Below are positions 51,201 to 58,600 of a DNA stretch of 64,000 bases, in pieces. The stretch spans positions 1-64,000 of IMG/VR virus record IMGVR_UViG_3300030202_003282. One strand, 5' to 3'. The stretch comes from a virus. The first letter of the stretch is position 1. The number at the start of each line of letters is the position of its first letter. Made by a program: the position numbers and the translations under genes. Under the pieces are notes generated by a model. The model saw only the letters and a list, made by a program, of their open reading frames with translations, did no database searches and was not told where the DNA came from.

Positions 51201-54200
51201 CTCTTTTTAAAACAGAATATGATGATGTAAAAAATAAAACTTTTGTAGGATTAGAGCAAGCATTAAAAAGTAATATAAAAGGTGGAGTTGTTGTTTTAGA
51301 TGAACTTAAATTTAATGTAAAAGAGTTTGATGAAAATGGTAATGAAACTGGACAAAGATATGCTGAATATATAATGCCTCCTCATTTTAAATCAATAATG
51401 GATAAAATTATTGCAACAGGTGGAGAAACAATTACAGCTTCTGAAATTCAAAAGAAATGGAAAACTTGGGCTAATACAAAATCTTATTCTCCTAAAGCTG
51501 ATGATTATATAGTAAGATCAAAAATAGAAGGATTTGATGCAAATAGATCTAAAAAAGAATATGCTGTTGCATTTGGTTATGCAACAACAACAAACAAAAA
51601 AGGAGACATTGTATTTTTATCAAAAAATGGTAAAGGTCTTGCTAATATTCCAGAAACTGTTGCTAAAGCATTTGGTGTACGTATTCCATCACAAGATATG
51701 CATTCATCTATTAATTTAAAATTAGTTGATTTTATGCCTGCATATTATGGTTCAACTGCTGTATTTCCGGATTCATTAATTGAAGTATCTGGTGCGGATT
51801 TTGATATTGATGCTCTATACATGCAGATAAAAGACTTTTATGAAGATGGGAATTCTTTTAAATCTTACGGTAGTGCAACTACTAAAATAGGAAAGTATAG
51901 AGAATATATTGACTATCAAATGAAAGATGCTTATAAAGGAGGATCTTCATTAGATGCAGCAAGAAAAAAATATTTAGCAAAAGGAGTTAACCGTAATACT
52001 TCATTAACGGATAAACAAAAAGCTAAAGCTAAAGAAGAAGGTTTGAGTGATGATGTTATAGGAGCATTAATGGTGTTAGGATTACCTATAACTCAAAAAC
52101 AATATGAAACTTATAAAGCAGAGCGTTCTTATACAGTTGGAAAAGGAGAAAATAAAATAGAGTTTGAACAAGAACCATATGCAGCTCCTATAAATAATGA
52201 TGTGTTAGATCAAAAATTTGCATTGTTAGGAAATGAAGCAATGACACTTACAAAAGATGGAAGACAAGTTCCTATTGCATATGAATCAGCTGTATTAGAT
52301 CCATTACTAGAAGAATGGGATTGGATTCAAGAAAACTTACCAGAATTAGCAGAATTAACACAAGAAGATGATGTAGATGTAGATAATTTAAGCGGTAAAT
52401 TAAAAGCATGGACAAACAATAAAGAAGGTGCAAGAGGAATTGGTGCTGCAGTATTACCAAATGTTATTCTTAATTTACTTAAAGAAGCCCGTGTAAAATA
52501 TAGAAGTATTAAAGTTGATGGTAGAGAAACATATCCTCAAATAAGATATAATGGAGTAACCTTTAATGAATTTGGTACAGAAATAGAAATTGATCCAATA
52601 ACTAAAAAAGAAAAGGTTGGTGGAGAAAGAACTCAATTTGTTATATCTGCACTTATTACAGCAATGACTGATAATGCTAAAGAAAGATTAGCTGCAAAAT
52701 TAGGATTAAACAAAGATGCATTAGCAACTGTTGTTAATCTTACTGCATTAGGTGTTCCAATAAGAACATCAATTTTATTAATTAATAACCCAATGATAAA
52801 AAGATTTTATTGGGAAAATTCAAATAAAGAAAATCCAGAAGATGCTGGAATTTTTAAAAGAGTTAAAGATATGTTAACTGGACCTGGCGGATTAGAAGAC
52901 GTGTATTTAAGTTTATATGGAAAAGATCTTGCTACTGATGCTAAACTAGAAGTAACTGATGCAAAGTTATCAGAAGCAATTAAAGAAATGAATGACTTTA
53001 ATTCAGATGAAAGAAAGTCAGGTACTATGTTTAGTTCAAAAAACGCTGAATCAAGAAGGTATAGTAAATCAATGTTTCAAAGAGATTATAAAATTTTAAA
53101 ACAATGGCAAAGTGCTCATAGACTTAAAAAGTTTACAGGTGAGCTTCAAAGTGTAGTTAATCTTGCAAAAACATTAGGTCAAAACTTTCAAAATGTTCAA
53201 GATAGAAATAATGCTGTTGAAAATTTAGGATTGTTTTATGAAGGACCGTATTCTTCTTTAACAATGTCAAATATAACTAATGAACCAATTGGTTTACCAT
53301 TAGAAAATGGATGGCAAAAAATATTTAAAGGTGATGATCAAACATTCCATGGAAACAATCTTAATATGGATAGACAATTGCAAGATCTTTTACCTAAAAT
53401 CTTTTTATCTAAAACTGAAAAATTCCAAGATATATTAAATGTTACACTTAGTAATATGAATCAAAGAGTTTTACAAGATAGATATAAGGGTTCAAAATTA
53501 TATGATAAAATAAGTACAGATCTTATTTCATATGTAACAATTAAAGCTTATATCCAAGGACTAAGAAAAGCGGGTAAACCTGTAAGTTTATCATCATTGA
53601 ATAATGGGCTTATCTATAAAGAGAATGGAAGCCCGGTTCAAATAGATGATGTAATAAATAGACTTAGAAAGGTATATGAAGGTAAAGAAAATTATTTTTT
53701 AAATAGATTTATTTTTAATGATTCACAATATAAACCTACAAATACTACTGGTATTAATCAGTTAAAATCTACTACCTGGACAAAAGTATCACCAGCACAA
53801 GTAGAAAAAATTCAAAATGGATTTGCAGATATATTTAGTAATATAGATACTAGATCAGATGCAATACATATAGCTCATTATTTAATGGTTAAAGATGGAT
53901 TGCAGTTTAAAAGCGGAAGTATTTTATCAGCAATGGCTCCTTTTATTTATGATCTTTATTTAGATTATGTTGATATAGCACATGAAGCATTTCAAACAGA
54001 AGAAGATAATAAAGCATTTGCAGATATATTTGGTATGAGCCATAAAGAAATGATAGGAGACTTTACATTAGGTTATCTTAAAGCTAACCCAATAAACTGG
54101 ATGTTAAATACTGTTGGTAATAGTGGAAGAAAAAATGGAAGAAATATAGGTGTATATGCACCAGGTGAAAACAAATATCAAATTGGATCATTTAAAATTG

Positions 54201-55621
54201 AAAATGTTGAAGCAGATCAAGATAATGCATATGTATTTTCAGAATCTCAAGGTTATAAAGGGAATGCAAAAATTAAAGATCTTGATAATGCATTTGGTAT
54301 TCAGTTTAAAAAAGATGCTGGAATAACTGAAGAAAGTTATTTTACTAATGATGATTTAGCAGATTTTCAAGAATTGATTGATGCTCAAATTGATGCTATA
54401 TTAGATGACGGAAGAAATGTTATTTTTCCTAGAACATTTTTAAGCAAAACTGAAAAAACAAATATTGCTAAATATGGTCCTGAAATTTTTAATTACATGC
54501 AACAAAGAATGCAAGATGTATTTAATTATAATATAAAAACTAATGATATAACAGCTGAAGGAAAAATAAGTGAAAAAGCTGCTGCTAATAGACCTGCATT
54601 AATATTAGAAACTGAAGAAGGAAATGGATTAATAGTAGATGTATATAATGGTGTAATAGCAAGACCTTCTGAAACAACATCAAAAAATGAAATTAATGAA
54701 AGATTTTATAGTAATGTAAGTAAAAAAGCTAATAAACAAGTAAGTATTAATCTATCAACTTTAGAAAGAACTCATGGTTTTAAAACAGTTAGAGTAGACA
54801 CTAAAGATGGATTAAGAACAGAAATAATTTTTCCTGCAGAGCTTAGAGTAAAAGAAATGATTGCAGAAAAAAATGAAAATGGAAGATTAATTAAAACACC
54901 TTTTATTAGAACGTTTGAATTAAAAAAGATTTGGAGTGGGACTAAAACAGGATCAACAGAATTATTGACTACAAATCAACCAGTAGCTATTGGCAATAGA
55001 GCTGAATATATAGAAACTACTCCGGTTGGTTCAAATCAAGCAACTCCAATTGCATTTTCATTTGATGGTGAAGTTCCAACATATGAAAACATTAGAAGAG
55101 GAGTGCTTGAAAGAGAAGAAGGAGATAATGATAATGAAGACAGCAATCCATTTAGTGCTGGTGTTATAGGCAATAAAAAATTTATAACTAAAGAAGATTT
55201 AGCTAAAGAACAAGCAGTACAAAATGGAAATATTAAAGCAGATGAAAATGAAATACTTGTAAATGGTGAAAATATTGCAGGTATTAATAAACAAGAAGAA
55301 ATTGAACCTACTATAGAAGATAATGGGTTAAATGAAACTACAGTTGTAGATCCTACAGATAGTGGACCTAGTATTGATATAGAAGCTTTAGGTTATACAT
55401 TTCCTGGTTCTGTTGATGAATCTTTTGTATTAATAGATAACTTTATTGAAACTGAAATAAAATCTAAATCTAAAGCTGAACAAACAGAACTTTGGAAAAA
55501 GATGAAAGAAAATAGTGAAGGTATAATTAAAGATGAAGAATCAACTATAGAGGCATATCAAGACAGTGTGTTTGAAACTGAAGAAGAATTCATTGATTAT
55601 CTAAAAAAATGTATAATTTAG
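39287..55621 (+). CDS. Giant fused virion RNA polymerase with zincin protease and macro-like domains (5444 aa)
   Basis: A single 16.3-kb frame. Residues 1-800 include Gly/Ala-rich hydrophobic parts (about 270-310) and long charged helices. A zincin motif, HEAFH (H2229-E2230...H2233), with a downstream EEYMADEF near 2293 supplies a probable third ligand. Residues about 3222-3385 resemble macro-like A1S_2505 proteins (GSNQFGFHGGG from 3242, later SSYALQT). The RNA polymerase core holds R4132-I-P-S-Q and D4171-F-D-I-D4175; cellular beta-prime has R-A-P-T about 40 residues before DFDGD, and crAss-like phi14:2 polymerase uses DFDID. The three aspartates would bind catalytic magnesium. The enzyme is probably packaged and transcribes early genes after ejection. 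Far longer than the roughly 2200-residue phi14:2 enzyme, so it is a fusion that may be cleaved. Ends with TAG. Confidence 0.85.
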   Translation: MEDFNQLDPQLPDPTDPNGEFNNLLDPNLNYGKPGAPDMPVIDPNFADEVANRGLHTDLGYQMRQEFDYKPIQEYLAPDIHEGWTNAVNMETANMIQANAPMINASSIGGVSNTLGSKPGPAGLDWNPSGPTEDDRWLNQLSNTTISEDQTQPEMLGDPMEFGIRSSNFERYYNHPNFQKLGFNPYVDNESYYNANSSAWDDSLRMWPQFGGQYATGFSSIFRSIGDLFDDDPYFTAADIESAQEMQDQMRIGMSSRGGASGFMNNLTLNLGYTAGIVSEMALEELVLWGAAALQGGMNPASDAMAVASGANVIRRFGNLVKGGFGFVKMAETAKLLKAMTASQTAKAVWNTTKGIGKGAGKFFTPNTLYAMKYWRTTGKAAEGLTNMAKVSRTAGAFYRDVRAVNLAVSESKLEGGLVYNERMSAGLAQWYAKPENKGKQPTAQDLQEIQVNAANAASSTALWNIPFIYATNKLVLDGALTGFKPISRLMDESLSGWQRRVMRQAATKGGMPQKNIWKKISKGKLGGWLPSTQMMKQWTIKGSMKRGAAGSLRYFSGNLGEGVQELYQEAVSHGIKDYYSAIFDDPAMAGSDAMLASAGEGIKSQWGAQGGEVFLSGFLMGGLIQGPQKLFFEGVPALYQSKFQKEKWNEYQKNKEDYIDLAVENLNNVHNSQVDNPDKFMDFDKMNFVAQKQAAEEMMKSAYENDVYGFYNHKDDLKYRALYSVLGEYKMKGYLKDQLKDYLKLDDKMLAEAFPGNQADIKNGKFRERIQDMIGQIDQHDKIVRKDMRQNKNPYDRTQFEDGSTEWKRELLRERAWEHARFLKLFTRNKWKRAGERIQEIDKELESHPVLSKLAANDLIALSDVETLDREITLLREDLKLTKGETKKEKELLKSKTDRLRLLENVNKVLNDETNYNKTGQRRGHFNKKKLNSLEKPVVKYLEYLAKERNQNIEWGEVKGLIGLLVDRTNLKDDSLKYGRSVRFMENPKEFEKIVDKTFEYLEKRFKNAKSELRKRMKKYAAQQEGIGLVKAFENLNEGSGVIPTPEALDYFFKSEDATVFLQQTEDGTLVNLVTESGGINKESSPLVYNEIVRLVGQYNRAQGQTESESAEDMSMGDEFDVEYETDETSEKATDDQVKKPKRKVEILKPQAEEVLNKKHKSHVSKTITEGGKKPLSPEGFRKSKEGQNIIKTFIRLEEKYQNYLNSVPEGQNQLQFEQWLASNETNPEIADIVNNAGLAFSDLSGKENPQNLPADKLQPSDKEVKDYQIPGLHLIERTGESGDTTITYYVILDENGNNTYNTYKGLSTAKTKINDTYTTLDDAKKAWRKIEENMPDDTPFEFDGEQLFHGAIVNNKKTKDKYVVISTPKGLAKGKQMGKRKLFLLPLNLVDAPKAQKNKGTLKLNAGEFKNKYELIDETFEPALTNTSKLNPNEFTTFYAWENKIAGESKADAQMRMDYILNNLTNEELNNLEFEIIRNKEVTAPEPFQIKQSKDGKTYEPNNQVLIGSERYGIALVIKDPAVRVKVETILAESKAFAELLDSTGNPSGKYLNENGTVAFYGAAKQRVFKDSSGNTIEVPNMTSAQIRQIFRPSYSGTALYLDKSIKDGYAKQQYILEQLLKAKEAGAVSVPVSNLDGGIILKSSPGRLAYVSKGSALVPLSELSNYSADNNGNVLILDNQRVDTEYTKKDLEQLEKDNPDTIYKVDNQGKVYKVAGNPISNLKGKALTKLYNEVKAGMGNYLNSAMAAGRYVAIIKLPNGVYTYAELQSQKLNEEEISDVLVDIKERATKTIKDNVVKEENEPWSDATVKDEFYNTKISKTYPEGYNNELNKKFYIYSLPGYTVSMKVSSYGYVQIEFYNQKNSDKTFTIKINQDQISEMKPDIANFNALVGEIATDFITGNENLSKSQKQALETLVAGGTIFSTDNFRKSIDRKITNVDDIINNVDSKIDSRIRYDVGLLIDVTDSSVIQALKVKENITDTPVEETEEPGGSIDLKDLQNQDPTIKLIDDLTDEEFNESRELGFEDISNEQLQAIADKDQNKLSSKESLVIKVLDSRYQPMIAAKAVEMSTAANKRTELQNKRKEVIDEIKLIKAENRTAAGELYPEDNVKMNKERMALNEKSKRLKALEKEQKSIESQLAKGALKVVSESAEVNNPEDLDVFIEWVQTVLPDFVTIGDINTLRERIITNGYTVGAFVMNLKQMSGGIDINGTIFTGENMPSRYHEAFHAVFRMLLTEEEQKVYYDIAAKEVREKLRKEGKVFNEELQKLKNSSVIYSNLSTEQLKKEYYEEYMADEFEKFKKDPKSTKTNSLIKSLFNRFVEWIKSILGNKNRTELTSFFKAINEGKYKNATIQNNAFTDKPSLMNGANIALAQIPIDFVEYETYNPFTKQDETQFQTVYMPSRDVDKILHSMAAIYLNRKMNATGVWIGADQLEDVMDQFALMFNPESETNLMKPDLDQMEDQLALYNEAFENSITRMEIRNAVEKVLSLADIQISEEEEIIDAQEETNGLRDTSQWDLDASMIGGYSSLASSLRQFIMTTAVETSDSFGNTELPSGEKLIVPVNFVEAYNLLLKASANRTSSQDVLKAMNAFTLNGNHEGAAVVDRIFTEIGISRDDVLAGDFDNVKNPYFYTSVIKAFDQVRLDYIFVHRDEDGNVLLYDAASRDDAKSQFNHWNDAYDMQFDKLRFDSKLREEIIEKLRELQTEYFGESMASLDGKAADTLIQDSEEYSNFIQDKLGISLSPTYIQYSILDNVVTKNESQQALMDVYTAEVLDFEDLEQMMLHLSLNQNLFVQEEGEGIRGRLEKLARGNAAFDERIGASVFRNPNGDLVYAHQLPTMHTVKINELNDINNLEDLKDGAYLERNALLNDPYFYQLATEKRIKVLRIAGSKEGGTIDEDTLVETSGMSNDVSGVTYGDSTPQEFIVDLINVYTYFYNTNKKEVEGVSIGDDIPRALAPSLIRVIEASNQGDFIGLPVIKSVVKNEDGETAISEEALNKFVNELENEYNRIKRESNTDTATEDLIVGYNAREANGTIIPDESGRAFKLSNTGNLVSPKKARSIDRSRSVDEIYVAPEQAELLYDEKNPTNLIIRTPATAIKLGIRNGETATVDITKKGNKKTQDEIEKFTLRSRGKITVDETNIDSIIKAFGSSVSTTEVKDWFDLKIGDKKWWVQNYKILQFLQGKKAMVAYDITKGETAPVDTQSTQPTSDVETYKGLVDIKNLKDNEDTAFGSNQFGFHGGGTAGILYANDPRAYKKQEIEGKGLRVEVGKARGFQTGIEGSSYALQTVTDWKLKMNDPKRQVSKSEITSQIKDMYDYYRKNSDRKVYVLYTTGGKNLNGYSSLEMAKMFASAGPIPSNVVFNEDLIALVDTASQPIEQTSEVEAEEGSEAIQQTKLSESQIFEDLKTKLEEKAKAGRSFKQALNEIPGIDQNILKSLMEERLMEEFQDFRITLDEINATNSISSKILDGFFNENNKVGPLENDAMNALNLRTEDPDFNLMQIYFNDWLNSKSFNDVILGDQAMSLKDAVEKIKRAKANNAAGYSAQTDIYNEDIDILHPVENISLFTITDPKYKQLFDFGKEGEGDKADAQMWMTIKAFQYMWFGFGKLNAKQNAIIQKLKKGEKLTSEDIFGNPETGAEGLKSFNAFINSKKLVYADGNTFLKMSAFVLTKQLTSRKNSQGQWVAKENRKELHSLRENLESFEEREWNENGNGTLAIATPMSASKMFKSSVLNEEKLFSSSENLAVDQSTTLSAKWMRLQMINPSGKVTITDPTQMKSLVTSEQNDATEVWINGEKTDLGTIRKAYQKSTSNRAQLKFINQRNLLLDFNVETAMRELETSKIEGDFTVDLHSFLEYAIEGLESSQSSASIIEYFRQDADGQSRNLNNPITINKFEQLFLSYFSKQVFREKIPGHKVSLLSGKGFKVYRKVLSVDENGQPERSEIIRDDQWEAMSENERPALFKTEYDDVKNKTFVGLEQALKSNIKGGVVVLDELKFNVKEFDENGNETGQRYAEYIMPPHFKSIMDKIIATGGETITASEIQKKWKTWANTKSYSPKADDYIVRSKIEGFDANRSKKEYAVAFGYATTTNKKGDIVFLSKNGKGLANIPETVAKAFGVRIPSQDMHSSINLKLVDFMPAYYGSTAVFPDSLIEVSGADFDIDALYMQIKDFYEDGNSFKSYGSATTKIGKYREYIDYQMKDAYKGGSSLDAARKKYLAKGVNRNTSLTDKQKAKAKEEGLSDDVIGALMVLGLPITQKQYETYKAERSYTVGKGENKIEFEQEPYAAPINNDVLDQKFALLGNEAMTLTKDGRQVPIAYESAVLDPLLEEWDWIQENLPELAELTQEDDVDVDNLSGKLKAWTNNKEGARGIGAAVLPNVILNLLKEARVKYRSIKVDGRETYPQIRYNGVTFNEFGTEIEIDPITKKEKVGGERTQFVISALITAMTDNAKERLAAKLGLNKDALATVVNLTALGVPIRTSILLINNPMIKRFYWENSNKENPEDAGIFKRVKDMLTGPGGLEDVYLSLYGKDLATDAKLEVTDAKLSEAIKEMNDFNSDERKSGTMFSSKNAESRRYSKSMFQRDYKILKQWQSAHRLKKFTGELQSVVNLAKTLGQNFQNVQDRNNAVENLGLFYEGPYSSLTMSNITNEPIGLPLENGWQKIFKGDDQTFHGNNLNMDRQLQDLLPKIFLSKTEKFQDILNVTLSNMNQRVLQDRYKGSKLYDKISTDLISYVTIKAYIQGLRKAGKPVSLSSLNNGLIYKENGSPVQIDDVINRLRKVYEGKENYFLNRFIFNDSQYKPTNTTGINQLKSTTWTKVSPAQVEKIQNGFADIFSNIDTRSDAIHIAHYLMVKDGLQFKSGSILSAMAPFIYDLYLDYVDIAHEAFQTEEDNKAFADIFGMSHKEMIGDFTLGYLKANPINWMLNTVGNSGRKNGRNIGVYAPGENKYQIGSFKIENVEADQDNAYVFSESQGYKGNAKIKDLDNAFGIQFKKDAGITEESYFTNDDLADFQELIDAQIDAILDDGRNVIFPRTFLSKTEKTNIAKYGPEIFNYMQQRMQDVFNYNIKTNDITAEGKISEKAAANRPALILETEEGNGLIVDVYNGVIARPSETTSKNEINERFYSNVSKKANKQVSINLSTLERTHGFKTVRVDTKDGLRTEIIFPAELRVKEMIAEKNENGRLIKTPFIRTFELKKIWSGTKTGSTELLTTNQPVAIGNRAEYIETTPVGSNQATPIAFSFDGEVPTYENIRRGVLEREEGDNDNEDSNPFSAGVIGNKKFITKEDLAKEQAVQNGNIKADENEILVNGENIAGINKQEEIEPTIEDNGLNETTVVDPTDSGPSIDIEALGYTFPGSVDESFVLIDNFIETEIKSKSKAEQTELWKKMKENSEGIIKDEESTIEAYQDSVFETEEEFIDYLKKCII

Positions 55622-55635
55622 AATAAAAAAAAAAG

Positions 55636-58600
55636 ATGGCTAAATGTATAAATAGAAGTGCTCCAGAATATGCTCCTTTATTAAAGAAGTATAAGTCTGT
55701 AATTACAGTAGATAGTATTATAAATAAATGGCAAGATTTTAATTTTGGTACAGATTTATTTCCTACAGTAGCACAAGCGGAAGAATATCTTAATAATAAA
55801 AAAGCAGTATATTCATTAAAACAAAGAGAATTTGATGAAGCGTTAGTTGCTAATTTAAGAAAATTAGGTTTAGTGCAAAGAAGAAATGTAAATGGTCAAT
55901 TAACTATTTATGTGCAGAATACGCCTAAAGAAGGAGCCCCTTATATATTTAGAGCAGAAAAAGATCAGCTGTTAAATAATGAGCAATCTAAAAAAGTTGC
56001 AGATGAAAATTTTAATAAAGTTTTAAAATATCTGCAAGTTCACGGAATGCCTTTAGATTATTTTATTCCTACGTATACAAAAAGAACTATAAGATTAGAT
56101 GTTAATCCTTCTGCAGTTAAACCAAAAGATATAATAGAAATAGCTAAAAAAGCTACTAGAAAAATTTCTCCTAATACTACTGCAATATTAGAGCATTTAG
56201 GACAAATGTTTCCTCAATTAAATATTAATGTAGTTAATAAAGAACAAGCACGTAGATATTGGGAATCATTACCACAAGCAATAAGAGGGTTAAATAAAAA
56301 TAAATTTGACCAGGTAAACTCATTTTACTATAGAGGAAATGTAATATTAATTGAAGGAAGAATTAATAGTGAAACAGCAATAGAAGAAGTATTACACCCA
56401 TTTATGGATGCAGTATATGCACAAAATAAAAGTTTATTTGAAGGTTTATTGTCAGAAGCTAAAGAAAACTTTCCTGAATTAGTTGTTAAAATTGAAAATG
56501 CATATAAAACTAGTGATGATGTATTTTTTGATCAAACTCAAATAGATAAAGAAATAGTAACACAAGCTTTATCTAGACATTTTAATAGAGAATATGAAAA
56601 TAATCCAACAGAAAGTTGGACAACAATGATAAAAGATTTGTTTGATTTTTTTATGACAATTTTAAAAGATCTACATAAATATATAAGTGGTAAAAATTTA
56701 AAAGGAGTTAGAGTTGAATCTATAGTTGGCTTTGCAAAATTATCTGATATTGCTAAACTTTTAAATACTTCAAATATTTCATTTGATTTATCATTAGCAA
56801 ATAAAGATAAAATAAATAAAGTTCAGTATTCTTTATCTCCAGGTAAAATGGCTATTATAAATGCTGCAATAGCACAAGGAAATCCGCTTCAACAAAAAAT
56901 TGTAGCACAATTATTTCATACACCTGGAAATGTACCTATGGATAAAGATAGTGCTTTTACAGATGAAGATGGTAATTATGATTTTTTAACTGCTACAGGA
57001 GTACAGGATGGTGAAACTATAATAGTATTAAATGCAAAAGATCATGTATACTATAATGTAAAGACGGGAGAAGCATATACATCAGCTACTACTGTTATAA
57101 AAGGTACAATGCCTGAATCAGTGAGAAAAGATAAAAGAATAGCTCTTGAATTAGGAAATGATTTTGATGCAATTACAGACGGTATAGCTGCAGGATTAAC
57201 TTTAGATCAAATTAAAGATAATATGACAATATTAGATCCTGAAGTAATTAGAGATGCATATAATCAAATATTTGCAACAGTTAATAATATTGAAATGGAA
57301 CCTACAATGGTGGGTAAACCAGAAAGAAATATTGTTTTACCACAAGTAATTTTATATGATGAAAAGACAAAAACTGCTGGTACAGTAGATTTAATGGTTA
57401 TTACACCAACAGGACAAATAAGAATTATAGATTTAAAAACTAGTAAAAATTCAATTAACAAAATTGATAGATTTTCTAAAAGTCCTGCATATAGTACAAA
57501 TAGTTTTCCTTTAGGAGAAGATTCTAAATTATTATATGAAACTGAAGATGGTCAATATTTATTAGATTCAAAAGGTAATAAAATTAGAAAAACAGAATTA
57601 TCTGGAAAAAGAAAAGGTTTGCCTTTACGTATAGAAATGACTACAAAGCAACAACATGATATGCAAGTTAATCTTTATAGAAGAATGGCTGAAAACATGG
57701 GGTTAGAAATTGAGCATGGTAGGTTAGGTACAATGACTTATCATATTCATGTTCCTTGGACTACAAAAGATTTTAATAAAGATGGTAAATATACAGGAAC
57801 ATTTAGATTAGAAGGTTTCCAAGTTCAACAAGATCAACAAAATGAACTTTATATTGATCAATTAGTACCTGAAGATAGAAATAGTTGGAGTGCTGAAAAA
57901 ATGCAAAGAACGGTTGAGCAAGATGAAAATTCTCCTTTAAAGGATAATTATTTAAATGATAACGAAGCATTGCCAGAAGATATTACTGATGCAAATGGGC
58001 TTACAGAATACAATACTATTTTTACTGCATTGCAAGATTTTAAACAAGGATTGTTAGATAGAAAAACTGCATTATTACAATTAAGATCAGCAATTACATT
58101 AGACAAAACAAGAGCTGAAGCTGTTGAAATGATTGATGATAAAATAGCTGCTATTGAAGTTGCAACTTTAATAGGTGATGGTAAAAAAATGGCAGCTGAA
58201 TATACTAGACTTATGACATCTTCTATTAAAGAAATGGATAAGTTTATAGAATACATGAATAATCCTAAAAATTATAATTCTCAAAAGTATATTAATTATG
58301 CTTTAAATTTTGACAAGTTTATTGCAACATATTCTGGATTAAGAAATATAAAAAAATCTGGAGATTTGAATAATACTCAGATGAAATTATTATTGACTTT
58401 AGAAGATAAACTTAAAGAAATTGGTGGTTATCAAAAATCAGGTGGAGAAGTAGTAGAAGGACTTGTAGATAAAGCTATTTCAAATTATGTTAGAACATAT
58501 GTTAAAGAAAATAGTAACAGAGAAGATTTAGATGATGCTACATTAGATAGTATAATGAAGTTAGGTGAAGACATAGGCATGTTTGAATTTGGAACTTATG

